Shown piece after piece: positions 1-5,946 of a stretch of 12,625 bases of DNA. The notes beneath the pieces were generated by a model that made no database searches, was not told the origin of the DNA, and saw only the letters and a list, made by a program, of their open reading frames with translations. How positions within the stretch are numbered: the stretch's first letter is position 1; each line of letters begins with the position of its first letter. The DNA is from CAYLNH01 sp964384625 (lineage in GTDB: Bacteria > Verrucomicrobiota > Lentisphaeria > JABSQK01): NCBI GenBank assembly GCA_964384625.1, contig CAYLNH010000218.1, positions 1 through 12,625 on the forward strand, read 5' to 3'. The position numbers were made by a program, and so were the translations under genes.

Positions 1-17
1 CACCTACACCAGACAGC

Positions 18-89
18 CACCTCCAGTTCCCGTTTTCCCGCCGCTTTGGCCGGCGTGCCGGCCAAAGGGGCGGGAAAACAAGGGAGGTG
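18..89. repeat. 72-nt near-perfect inverted repeat (long hairpin)
   Basis: Three nested stems fold around a 2-nt centre (positions 55-56). The inner arms are 44-54 against 57-67 (11 bp, perfect), the middle arms 32-42 against 69-79 (11 bp, perfect), with only the 43/68 pair mismatched between them. After a small internal loop (25-31 against 80-82) the outer arms 18-24 and 83-89 pair over 7 bp. Both strands end the main stem in AAAAC, so there is no U-tract and it is not a standard intrinsic terminator. It lies upstream of the HD gene. It could be a palindromic repeat, a cruciform-forming site or a structured RNA. The base pairing is directly visible; the role is unknown. Confidence 0.85.
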
Positions 90-208
90 TGCGGACTTCA
101 TACCCGTGACAGATCCGCAAGTACCGCAGGTTCCCGACCTCTTGAGAGTCTGGACGGGATGCCGAGGAGGGCAGCAGACGAGGGCTTACAGCGACTCCGC
201 ACACGCGG

Positions 209-236
209 TTGGCGTTGCGCCCGAAGATGATATAGT
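209..236 (+). promoter_or_regulatory. Candidate sigma70-type promoter, leaderless, for the HD hydrolase gene
   Basis: A -35-like TTGGCG (209-214) and a -10-like TATAGT (231-236) are separated by 16 bp. Transcription would begin at about 243, essentially at the ATG at 244. The bases before that ATG have no Shine-Dalgarno sequence, which agrees with a leaderless message. This is a motif match only. Confidence 0.35.
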
Positions 237-243
237 CCGCCCT

Positions 244-780
244 ATGCAAGATCTGATTGAGAAAGCCAGAGTATTCGCGCCGCAGGCACATGCGGGCGCA
301 ACCCGAAAGTTCACCGGTGAACCGTATATCACCCATGCGCAGGCTCTGGCCGAACGCGCGGCGCAACTGGATGGGGCCACACCCGAGATGGTCGCAGCGG
401 CCTGGCTGCATGATGTGGTCGAGGATACCGATTACACCGTTGACGATATGCGCCGAGAATTCGGTGATCTTGTGGCGTCGCTCGTCGACGAATTAACCAA
501 CCCGTCCAAGGACCGCAAGGACCTCCCACGGGCCGAACGCAAGGCGCTGGATCGCGCCCACATTGCCGCGGTCAGCCACACGGCCAGGCGCATCAAGCTC
601 CTGGACCGCATTCACAACCTGTCCTGCCGCATCGACGAAGCACCGCGCGACTTCGCCGAAACCTATCTCAACGAAACCGACCTGATGCTCAACGAAGCAT
701 TGGTCGGCACGGATACGGCATTGGAGACGGAGTTGCGGCAGATCCTTCGAACCGCGCGCGAAGCGCTGCGCAGCAGCTGA
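244..780 (+). CDS. HD-domain protein, MESH1/SpoT-like (p)ppGpp hydrolase family
   Basis: A 178-residue single-domain HD protein resembling the hydrolase half of RelA/SpoT and the small alarmone hydrolases, which remove the 3'-pyrophosphate from (p)ppGpp in the cytoplasm. The metal-binding set is intact: His31 in PYITH, His56-Asp57 in AWLHDVVEDT and Asp121 in KLLDRIHN. Glu60-Asp61, typical of the Mn-dependent hydrolase, are also present. No synthetase, TGS or ACT domain follows, and the length fits the stand-alone class. The ATG at 244 is chosen because homology begins there; the open frame continues upstream, but only through the palindrome at 18-89. No Shine-Dalgarno is seen. The substrate could be another nucleotide, since some relatives act on NADPH or other pyrophosphates. 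The family call is firm and the exact substrate is inferred. Confidence 0.85.
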   Translation: MQDLIEKARVFAPQAHAGATRKFTGEPYITHAQALAERAAQLDGATPEMVAAAWLHDVVEDTDYTVDDMRREFGDLVASLVDELTNPSKDRKDLPRAERKALDRAHIAAVSHTARRIKLLDRIHNLSCRIDEAPRDFAETYLNETDLMLNEALVGTDTALETELRQILRTAREALRSS

Positions 781-782
781 AC

Positions 783-971
783 CACAACGTTGCCCCGACA
801 CCCTGCTGGCCGGAAGAACTCCAGGCGCATGTCATCACCAACCAAGTGGCATCACTGTCCCACATCGCCCAGGACGACCTCCGCGACAAGCTTCCTCGGG
901 ACCTCCTCGCGTGGGACCAGCCAACGCCCTGGCTTGCCGAATCACTCGACGGCGACTATGGTCACGGATAG
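783..971 (+). other. Short open frame with coding-like composition, possible remnant or frameshifted tail
   Basis: The frame just after the HD gene's stop, shifted relative to it, reads without a stop to TAG at 969-971. It gives a protein-like sequence including ELQAHVITNQVASLSHIAQ and LRDKLPRDLLAWDQPTPWL. Third codon positions are GC-rich, as in the real genes here. There is no ATG or TTG start; the first usual start is GTG at 846, giving 41 residues. It might be the old C-terminus of the HD gene lost by a frameshift, a decayed gene or a small protein. No family is recognised. Confidence 0.25.
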
Positions 972-1001
972 CCGATGATCGATGCTCGGTGATCGGCAAC
1001 C
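967..1001. repeat. Degenerate 7-bp tandem repeat, five units
   Basis: The stretch splits into GATAGCC, GATGATC, GATGCTC, GGTGATC and GGCAACC. GGTGATC is the exact complement of GATCACC, a unit of the clean array at 5133-5223. This looks like a decayed copy of the same heptamer family, ending at the ribosome binding site of the next gene. Confidence 0.5.
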
Positions 1002-1011
1002 AGGACGACCC

Positions 1012-2484
1012 ATGCTGCAAGGCGCTCTCAGATTTTCCTATGCAATTGCCCTTCTCGGCGGGGCACTCATCGGCGCCGACAAACCGGACCCGCGAGACCA
1101 ACGCATCGACCGCGTGCTGACGTTGCGCCGGAAGCGCGATCTGGCGGCGTGCATCCGGTTGTGCGAGGCATACCTGAAGACCGAGGACACCGACGCCCGC
1201 AAAGCGCAGTGGACATTCTACAAAGGCGAGTGCCTCTACCGCCTGTGGCGGTTTAAGGAAGCGCGCGCGGCGCTGCAAGAAACGCAACGACTGGCGCCGG
1301 ATTCGCCACCGGCCAAACAAGCCCAGCGCCTGTTGCGGCTGATCGAACCGAACTGGACCGTGGATCCCCACGGCATCGTTCAGGGCTATCATGGAAAGTA
1401 CGTCAAAGACATCCGCTTCCAGGCTGCCATTGCCGAGTTACCCAAGTTCCTCCCGCAGGCGCGCCGGCTGCTTGCGCAACGACTGGGCCTCGACGTTGCC
1501 AAAGACACGTTGATCCTGTTTCGATTCGCCGACTGGGGGAACAGCGGCAAAGGCGGACGCACCGGACAAGCGCAAACGGTCTGCTGGAAAGGCAAACCCG
1601 TTACTCTGATCACGTTCTCCACGGAGCGTCTGGTCGTCTGTCCAGCCGATTTTCGCCAACTGATCGTGCACGAACTCAAGCATGCGGTATTGCGCAATCA
1701 TCTGGGCCAGCAGTACCTCAAACTACCCAAATGGGTCAAGGAAGGATTGGCCGTCTGGGCCGCCGGCGAAGGCGAGAACCGCATCGCCGCGATCATCAGC
1801 AATCAGATGTTTATGCAGGCCAAGCTCGCGTCCCTCTGTGACGGCATCGAAGTGAACCGCGACCTGAATGACTACCTGGAGAACTATCTGGCATTTGCCT
1901 GGCTCGAATCCCGCGGCGCCGGCAACGTCAAGCGCTTTGCACAACGATTGTATGGCGGCGAAGACTACGACAAGGTATTTGCCGACCTCGCCGGCATGCC
2001 GTTCACCGCCGCGATGAACGCGGCAAACGCCTACTGCCGCCAACAGATAAAGACTCGCGCCGGCGCTGGCTGGGAGGAACTCCGACAGATCCGGCAACGC
2101 GACTTTGCCATGCGCAAGAACGGCATGGAAGCATACGCCGCGTGGAGCGGCGGCCGCGGCGCCGAGTTATACACCGGCTGGCTGCGGACCCACCCGAACC
2201 ATGTCCTGGCTGCCAACGCACGCTACCGTCTGGGCCAGGCCCTCGTGCTTGGCCGGCATTTCGAACGCGCCCGAACGGTACTGCAGGAGATCCTCAAGCG
2301 TGACCTTCAGCGTTCGTCCCTCGGCGATGACGCGGCCTATTGGATTGCTGAATCCTATCGCCGCGAAGGCCACGAAGAAGAAGCCAAAAAGGCCTTCGGC
2401 GTACTGCTGCGCGACTTCGCGGCCTACCGCGCCGCCAGAAACGTGCCGCAGACATACAAGCCCGCCGGACCGGTGACGAAGTAG
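1012..2484 (+). CDS. Secreted TPR protein with gluzincin-type (HExxH) metallopeptidase domain
   Basis: A 490-residue protein. The N-terminus has Arg7 followed by a hydrophobic stretch (about 8-22) ending LIGA, a likely signal peptide, so it should act outside the cytoplasm. Residues about 35-112 look like TPR helices. The centre (about 130-345) is a peptidase MA-like domain: HELKH at 220-224 gives the two zinc-binding His and the catalytic Glu, and Glu244 in WVKEG is the expected third ligand 19 residues later. Residues about 380-470 carry further TPR/BamD-like repeats (ANARYRLGQALVLGRHFERA). The ATG at 1012 is preferred over 982 because AGGA (1002-1005) sits 6 nt upstream and the signal peptide begins there. 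It lies 231 nt after the HD gene, with no evident link. Substrate and partners are unknown; TPRs suggest docking to an envelope complex. Confidence 0.8.
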   Translation: MLQGALRFSYAIALLGGALIGADKPDPRDQRIDRVLTLRRKRDLAACIRLCEAYLKTEDTDARKAQWTFYKGECLYRLWRFKEARAALQETQRLAPDSPPAKQAQRLLRLIEPNWTVDPHGIVQGYHGKYVKDIRFQAAIAELPKFLPQARRLLAQRLGLDVAKDTLILFRFADWGNSGKGGRTGQAQTVCWKGKPVTLITFSTERLVVCPADFRQLIVHELKHAVLRNHLGQQYLKLPKWVKEGLAVWAAGEGENRIAAIISNQMFMQAKLASLCDGIEVNRDLNDYLENYLAFAWLESRGAGNVKRFAQRLYGGEDYDKVFADLAGMPFTAAMNAANAYCRQQIKTRAGAGWEELRQIRQRDFAMRKNGMEAYAAWSGGRGAELYTGWLRTHPNHVLAANARYRLGQALVLGRHFERARTVLQEILKRDLQRSSLGDDAAYWIAESYRREGHEEEAKKAFGVLLRDFAAYRAARNVPQTYKPAGPVTK

Positions 2485-2504
2485 TAATTGGACACTGGTC
2501 ATTG
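2484..2504. repeat. Degenerate 7-bp tandem repeat, three units
   Basis: Units GTAATTG, GACACTG and GTCATTG follow one another from the last base of the metallopeptidase stop codon. The first and third units differ at one position. This matches the period of the heptamer arrays elsewhere in the window. Confidence 0.4.
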
Positions 2505-2540
2505 ACCGAGTCCGTGAGCTTATCGAAGGGACAGTGGTCA
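2503..2540. repeat. REP-like hairpin between convergent genes
   Basis: Outer arms TGACC (2503-2507) and GGTCA (2536-2540) pair, and inner arms GTCC (2510-2513) and GGAC (2529-2532) pair. The loop holds GTGAGCTTATCGAAG (2514-2528). TGAGCTTrTCGAA-type segments are, from memory, common in intergenic repeats of many environmental bacteria. It sits between the ends of the metallopeptidase and sialidase genes, where REP elements and bidirectional terminators usually lie. No U-tract is present. Confidence 0.55.
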
Positions 2541-2580
2541 GCCCCGACGGGTCGTGTTCCGGCAAGAATCACGGAATTCG

Positions 2581-4089
2581 TCAACCGAAATCCGACTCCG
2601 AGAACCGCGTCGCCAGGATGTGCGCATCCCGCCACTTCTTGTAGTCCGGGTCGCCCTTATCACCGTGGTGATACAGGCAAATGAACTCGCCGTCAGCAAT
2701 CTCGGTCCAGCCGGAGTAGCCCATATCACCAAAACCAATGCCGCGGGCGTTCTTCAGCTCCAGGATCGCCTCCTCTGCTTTGGCTTCGGGCAACCCGTCA
2801 GCCGGCGTCCATTCCCATTCGTAGTGCCGATCATACCGCGGCTCATCGGTCGTCAACGCGATTCGCCGCCAGACGCTGTGGCCGTCACCGGCCATCGAGC
2901 CGAACGTGATCTTCCGCGGATCTTTGCTATCGGGATCGATCCGCGTGGAGAACATCTCATCACCGTCAATCACAAGTGCGACGGCGCCACGATCGAACTT
3001 GATCTCAATCGAACGGACCTTGCTCAACGCGGCGCTGACCTTGTCGGCGCCATCAACCTTCGGCACCACGCCGTCTCCCAGCAGCTCCCAGTCGATGCCG
3101 AAGTGAATCATACCGCCGGAATCGCCTTCAACGCGCAGGTCCGCCGCCAAAACCGCCTTCGCGAAGCGTGGATCGCTCAACGGACGCAGCGCGTACACGG
3201 CCGGGTCGCTGCCACTGGCAATCACCAACCCATCCACGGTAAGTTTCGGGTTATCCGCGGAACGCATTGCTTCCACTGCGAAACGGTCCAGGTCATCAAG
3301 TGTTCCCAGCCAGGCGCACGTACCGGGCTCGGGGCCGACGTTGCGATAGGTCACCAAGAGTTTGCCGGAACGCGTCACACCGACGGACGGCCGATGGCCG
3401 ATCAACGGCATCTCACGCGGCTCCGTCCAGGTTTCGCCGTCATCGTTGCTGATACAGTAGTAGGATGGTTCGTGGACCAGCGTATTCTCGCGCAGTGTCG
3501 CGATAATGCGGCCATCGGCAAGCTTGGCCATGGACACCTCACACAGCGACAGTGCGGGATCAGCGGCGATCACCGCCCGCGGCTCCCAGGTATTGCCGCG
3601 ATCCAGCGAACGATAGGTCATCACTTCATGCGTCGGCTGTCCCTTGACCGGCTTTTGCGCCTGGCCGCGGCGCGACTGTCCTGCGGTCAGGAAGTACTCT
3701 GCGTCCAGCTCCAGGATGCGGTCCAGAATGCGGTGCTGAATGTCAGGCACCGGCTGCGGCGCGGACCACGTCCGGCCATCGTCCAAGCTCCAGTAGAGGG
3801 CATTCGAGGCATCGTCCAATAACACGATCTCGCCGTCCGAAAGAACCGTGAGCCGCGGGCAATGCCCGGTCTCGGGGTTCAGTACGGTCGGTGCGGTCCA
3901 GGACTTGCCGTCATCGTCGCTGGTTTTCAACAGCAATTTGGCGCGGGTGGCAACGTGTTTGTCGGCCTCACGATAAGCCGTGATCAAACGCCCGGACGAC
4001 GTCCGGCAGACATCAGCAAAACTGAGATAGTGCGGCACACGACGGTCCACGATAACGTGGCGATCAGAGATGTGTGAGATGGAGTTCAT
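2581..4089 (-). CDS. Sialidase-like BNR-repeat protein with a LamG-like insert
   Basis: A 502-residue six-bladed-propeller protein of the exo-alpha-sialidase/BNR_2 type. Four Asp-boxes (SxDxGxTW) stand at residues 57-64, 101-108, 161-168 and 214-221. Family-like strands with conserved charges follow: CEVSMAKLADGRIIATLREN (183-202) and GHRPSVGVTRSGKLLVTYRN (231-250). Residues about 281-412 break the propeller and look like a beta-sandwich (laminin G-like), after which a last blade (YSGWTEIADGEFICLYHH, 458-475) closes it. There is no signal peptide, so it seems cytoplasmic or exported by another route. It lies 69 nt after the GntR gene on the same strand, so a GntR-controlled operon is likely. 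No good Shine-Dalgarno precedes the ATG. True sialidase activity is unproven; this family includes other glycan-cleaving and catalytically uncharacterised members. Confidence 0.8.
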   Translation of the reverse strand: MNSISHISDRHVIVDRRVPHYLSFADVCRTSSGRLITAYREADKHVATRAKLLLKTSDDDGKSWTAPTVLNPETGHCPRLTVLSDGEIVLLDDASNALYWSLDDGRTWSAPQPVPDIQHRILDRILELDAEYFLTAGQSRRGQAQKPVKGQPTHEVMTYRSLDRGNTWEPRAVIAADPALSLCEVSMAKLADGRIIATLRENTLVHEPSYYCISNDDGETWTEPREMPLIGHRPSVGVTRSGKLLVTYRNVGPEPGTCAWLGTLDDLDRFAVEAMRSADNPKLTVDGLVIASGSDPAVYALRPLSDPRFAKAVLAADLRVEGDSGGMIHFGIDWELLGDGVVPKVDGADKVSAALSKVRSIEIKFDRGAVALVIDGDEMFSTRIDPDSKDPRKITFGSMAGDGHSVWRRIALTTDEPRYDRHYEWEWTPADGLPEAKAEEAILELKNARGIGFGDMGYSGWTEIADGEFICLYHHGDKGDPDYKKWRDAHILATRFSESDFG

Positions 4090-4104
4090 AATGCATGGAT
4101 GATA

Positions 4105-4132
4105 GTGAATTGTTTATTGTAGATGGGGGATG
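4105..4132. repeat. Degenerate 7-bp tandem repeat, four units
   Basis: Units GTGAATT, GTTTATT, GTAGATG and GGGGATG lie in the 69-nt gap between the GntR and sialidase genes. Similarity is weak but the 7-bp period matches the other arrays. Confidence 0.3.
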
Positions 4133-4158
4133 GTACGCAGTGCTTCACGCCCTGCGGA

Positions 4159-4827
4159 TCACGGCGGCGGTCCCGCCTGTTTGCGGTAAGCTTCCATGAA
4201 TCCCGCGATGGCGCGGGAGCCCTCGATGTGCCGGCGCATCTGTACTTCGGCCTCGTCCGGATCACCGGCCGCAATCGCCTTGACCAGGCCGCGGTGATTG
4301 GGGGAGGTCCTGGGTGCTTTAACGGTCGCAACCAGATTGACTGCTTCGCAAAGCCGGAGCTTCAGGTGAAACACCTCCAGGCGCTGCAGTTCCTGTTCCA
4401 GCCGTTTGCAGTGCGACATCTTCGCAATCAGCAGATGGAACTCGCGTTCACGCCCGGCGCGTTCCGCCGGAGAATCGTGCTCTTTCATAAAAACATCCAT
4501 CGCCGCCCCGGCTTTCAGGAGGTCCTTACGCTCGGCGTCAGTCATCCATTCTGCCGCCAGTCCGGCACACTGCGTTTCGATGGCCACACGCCACTGGATC
4601 ATGCCCCAGGCGTGGGCCGGAGAAATCCGCCGGACTCGCGTACCCACCCGCGGCAACGACTCAACCAGCCCCTCCGCCTCGAGCCGCTTCAGTGCGCTGC
4701 TCACCGGCAATTTGCTCATGCCGAGTTCGTCGGCGAGCTGCCGGTGGCTGATCACATCGGCCTGTCGGATCTCCCCGGTGCCGATACGATCCAGGATCAC
4801 CGCATACGCTTCGTCTGCCTTACTCAT
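4159..4827 (-). CDS. GntR-family transcriptional regulator, FadR/FCD subfamily
   Basis: A 222-residue regulator. The N-terminal winged helix (about 5-70) shows the GntR pattern, with the recognition region ISHRQLADELGMSKLPVSSA and wing LVESLPRVGTRVRR. The C-terminal FCD domain (about 75-212) has the usual ligand or metal-binding His residues in REFHLLI, in NHRGLVKAI and in MRRHIEGS. FCD regulators usually sense small carboxylates or acidic sugars, and NanR, the sialic-acid regulator, belongs here. That suits the sialidase-like gene 69 nt downstream, though the ligand is inferred. The open frame extends to 4902, but the ATG at 4827 is chosen because the domain begins there and the promoter's predicted start site (about 4855) lies inside the longer version. 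An operator-like inverted repeat overlaps the promoter, suggesting autoregulation. Confidence 0.85.
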   Translation of the reverse strand: MSKADEAYAVILDRIGTGEIRQADVISHRQLADELGMSKLPVSSALKRLEAEGLVESLPRVGTRVRRISPAHAWGMIQWRVAIETQCAGLAAEWMTDAERKDLLKAGAAMDVFMKEHDSPAERAGREREFHLLIAKMSHCKRLEQELQRLEVFHLKLRLCEAVNLVATVKAPRTSPNHRGLVKAIAAGDPDEAEVQMRRHIEGSRAIAGFMEAYRKQAGPPP

Positions 4828-4866
4828 TATTATCATTCCAGCTGGCATTCCAGTTGACATAATAAT
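4826..4866. promoter_or_regulatory. Inverted-repeat operator candidate over the GntR promoter and start codon
   Basis: ATTATTAT (4826-4833) and ATAATAAT (4859-4866) are perfect 8-bp inverted arms about a centre at 4846. Inside lies CTGG-CATT-CCAG (4842-4853), a second small inverted repeat, and on the minus strand CTGGAATG occurs twice, 12 bp apart. One arm covers the -10 hexamer and the other covers the chosen start codon. This layout suits binding by the dimeric GntR protein. Confidence 0.5.
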
Positions 4867-4889
4867 AGCCGGGCAAGACGACGGGTCAA
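4862..4889 (-). promoter_or_regulatory. Sigma70-type promoter for the GntR-sialidase operon
   Basis: Read on the minus strand, TTGACC (4889-4884) and TATTAT (4867-4862) stand 16 bp apart, each 5 of 6 to consensus. Transcription would begin near 4855, leaving a leader of about 28 nt before the ATG at 4827. It is the best-matching promoter in the window. Confidence 0.6.
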
Positions 4890-4911
4890 GGAGGAAACTC
4901 ACTGAATTACT

Positions 4912-4932
4912 GATTACCGATTACCGATTACC
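4912..4932. repeat. Three perfect GATTACC heptamers
   Basis: GATTACC is repeated three times without change, with degenerate units at both sides (GAATTACT before, GATCATA after). GATTACC also ends the larger array at 5133-5223, so both belong to one repeat family. Confidence 0.8.
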
Positions 4933-4956
4933 GATCATAGTCATCCCACAGGATAA

Positions 4957-5122
4957 CGGAATGGTGGAGTAATGGAGTGATGGAATGATGGGTTTGAGCT
5001 CAGAGGGCCGGAACGGATTCAGGCATACGTCGAAAGGCATTTTGCATTCCTGTTCATTCTCTCTGGAGCTGTAAATCATTGTCCGACAACACTCCAATAT
5101 TCCACTACTCCAATACTCCATG
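4957..5122. repeat. 166-nt palindromic element with octamer-repeat arms
   Basis: The left arm is four octamers (CGGAATGG, TGGAGTAA, TGGAGTGA, TGGAATGA; 4957-4988). The right arm is four octamers in opposite orientation (ACTCCAAT, ATTCCACT, ACTCCAAT, ACTCCATG; 5091-5122). The roughly 100-nt core adds further pairing, for example TTTGAGCTCAGAG (4993-5005) with CTCTGGAGCTGTAAA (5061-5075). The transcript or strand could fold into one long hairpin. It may be a miniature mobile or interspersed element. Confidence 0.6.
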
Positions 5123-5132
5123 GGATGCCTGT

Positions 5133-5223
5133 GATTAGCGATTAGCGATCACCAATCACCAATCACCAATCACCAATCACCAATCACCAATCACCAATCA
5201 CCGATCACCGATCACCGATTACC
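5133..5223. repeat. Thirteen-unit 7-bp tandem repeat array
   Basis: Thirteen heptamers run without a break (91 bp): two GATTAGC, one GATCACC, seven identical AATCACC, two GATCACC and one GATTACC. The seven central units are perfect, so the array is probably young or kept uniform by slippage or conversion. It ends 3 bp from the stop codon of the pseudopilin gene and would be transcribed as its 3' tail. Confidence 0.95.
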
Positions 5224-5226
5224 GCC

Positions 5227-5946
5227 CTACTGCCCCACCCATTGGTAATCGAAGCGGCCGCTGGCGCCGATGGCCCAGAGCCAGGAACTGAAGCCGGTGC
5301 GCTGCAGCGAAGCACTGCCGTCACCATAGAAGTAATTGGCGCTGAAGTCTTCGATCTGGCCGCCAGCGAACATATCACGACTGTTGTGAAAACAGGTGCC
5401 GCCGGGCGCGCCGCTGTTATAGCTGGTGTGATCCCCCATGATCGGGCGCTCGAGAAATTCGCCCGTGCGGCGCGGGACGACCTCGTTCCAGTTGGAGGGC
5501 GCCACAGCCGTACCGTCCGGCTGGTAGTACGACTGCACCCAATTCGGACGGAAACCGGCATAGACCGCGTAGCTGTACCAGGAATACCTGTTGTTGTCGG
5601 ACCGCGGCCATATATCCTCCAGGGAGATGGGATAGAACGGGCAATGGTAGATTTCACCGGGCGGCACGTAGGCCTCGATCTCCTCATGCCGGTCGAACAC
5701 ACCGGGCCGCGACCAGTCCCACGGACCAATCGACGTCACCGGGCGATACGGATACCAGCTGCTGTTGTCATCGGCATACCCCAAAAGGCCCATGCCCAGT
5801 TGGCGAACGTTTGACAGACATGTGACTTCGAGCGCCCGGCGTTTGGCCTGACCCAGAACCGGGAAAAGCAGCGCGACGAGAATCCCGATAATCGCGACGG
5901 CAATCAAGAGTTCGATCAAGGTAAACCTGTGTCGGCGTGTCTTCAT
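5227..5946 (-). CDS. Prepilin-like protein (type II secretion pseudopilin / DUF1559-like)
   Basis: A 239-residue protein with the prepilin signature RFTLIELLIAVAIIGILVAL at residues 7-26: a basic leader, the processing site before Phe8, Glu at mature position 5 and a hydrophobic helix for membrane insertion and filament packing. Residue -1 is Arg7, not the usual Gly. CLSNVRQLGMGLLGYADDNS (43-62) is typical of the expanded pseudopilins of Lentisphaerota and Planctomycetota. The C-terminal globular part is rich in Tyr and Trp and has His187 and GDGS (208-211), a stretched version of the H-X9-DG motif. The ATG overlaps the AraC gene's stop in TGATG, with GAAGGTGAAG as ribosome binding site upstream, so the two are probably translationally coupled. 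The role is unknown; such proteins are thought to sit at the envelope. Confidence 0.85.
   Translation of the reverse strand: MKTRRHRFTLIELLIAVAIIGILVALLFPVLGQAKRRALEVTCLSNVRQLGMGLLGYADDNSSWYPYRPVTSIGPWDWSRPGVFDRHEEIEAYVPPGEIYHCPFYPISLEDIWPRSDNNRYSWYSYAVYAGFRPNWVQSYYQPDGTAVAPSNWNEVVPRRTGEFLERPIMGDHTSYNSGAPGGTCFHNSRDMFAGGQIEDFSANYFYGDGSASLQRTGFSSWLWAIGASGRFDYQWVGQ

Larger units (their letters stand above)
4868..5226. other. Gene-free repeat-rich region
   Basis: No supportable gene lies between the GntR and pseudopilin genes. The region holds the GntR -35 element, two clean heptamer arrays and a 166-nt palindromic element (entered separately). An open frame of 66 codons on the minus strand (4921-5121) simply translates the octamer repeats and their core and is not a convincing gene. 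Confidence 0.7.

Noticed and set aside
18..89. Intrinsic terminator or integron attC site
   Set aside because: No U-tract follows the stem on either strand, and the conserved attC ends (RYYYAAC and GTTRRRY) are not present.
91..200. Possible structured RNA (SRP RNA- or tRNA-like look, with GCGGA/TCCGC and CTCTTGAGAG)
   Set aside because: The SRP core around the GGAA tetraloop is absent, and no cloverleaf with T-arm or CCA-proximal stem can be built. Only short local hairpins are seen.
2554..3822. Plus-strand open frame of 422 codons opposite the sialidase-like gene
   Set aside because: The opposite strand has four Asp-boxes; the plus translation is compositionally odd and shows no domain.
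4123..4857. Plus-strand open frame opposite the GntR gene
   Set aside because: The GntR and FCD motifs on the minus strand explain this DNA; no motif or start signal supports the plus frame.
4921..5121. Small minus-strand gene of 66 codons
   Set aside because: The frame runs through octamer repeats and their self-complementary core, so the reading is better explained by the repeat element.
5133..5223. CRISPR array
   Set aside because: The units are 7 bp and adjacent, with no spacers; it is a simple tandem repeat.
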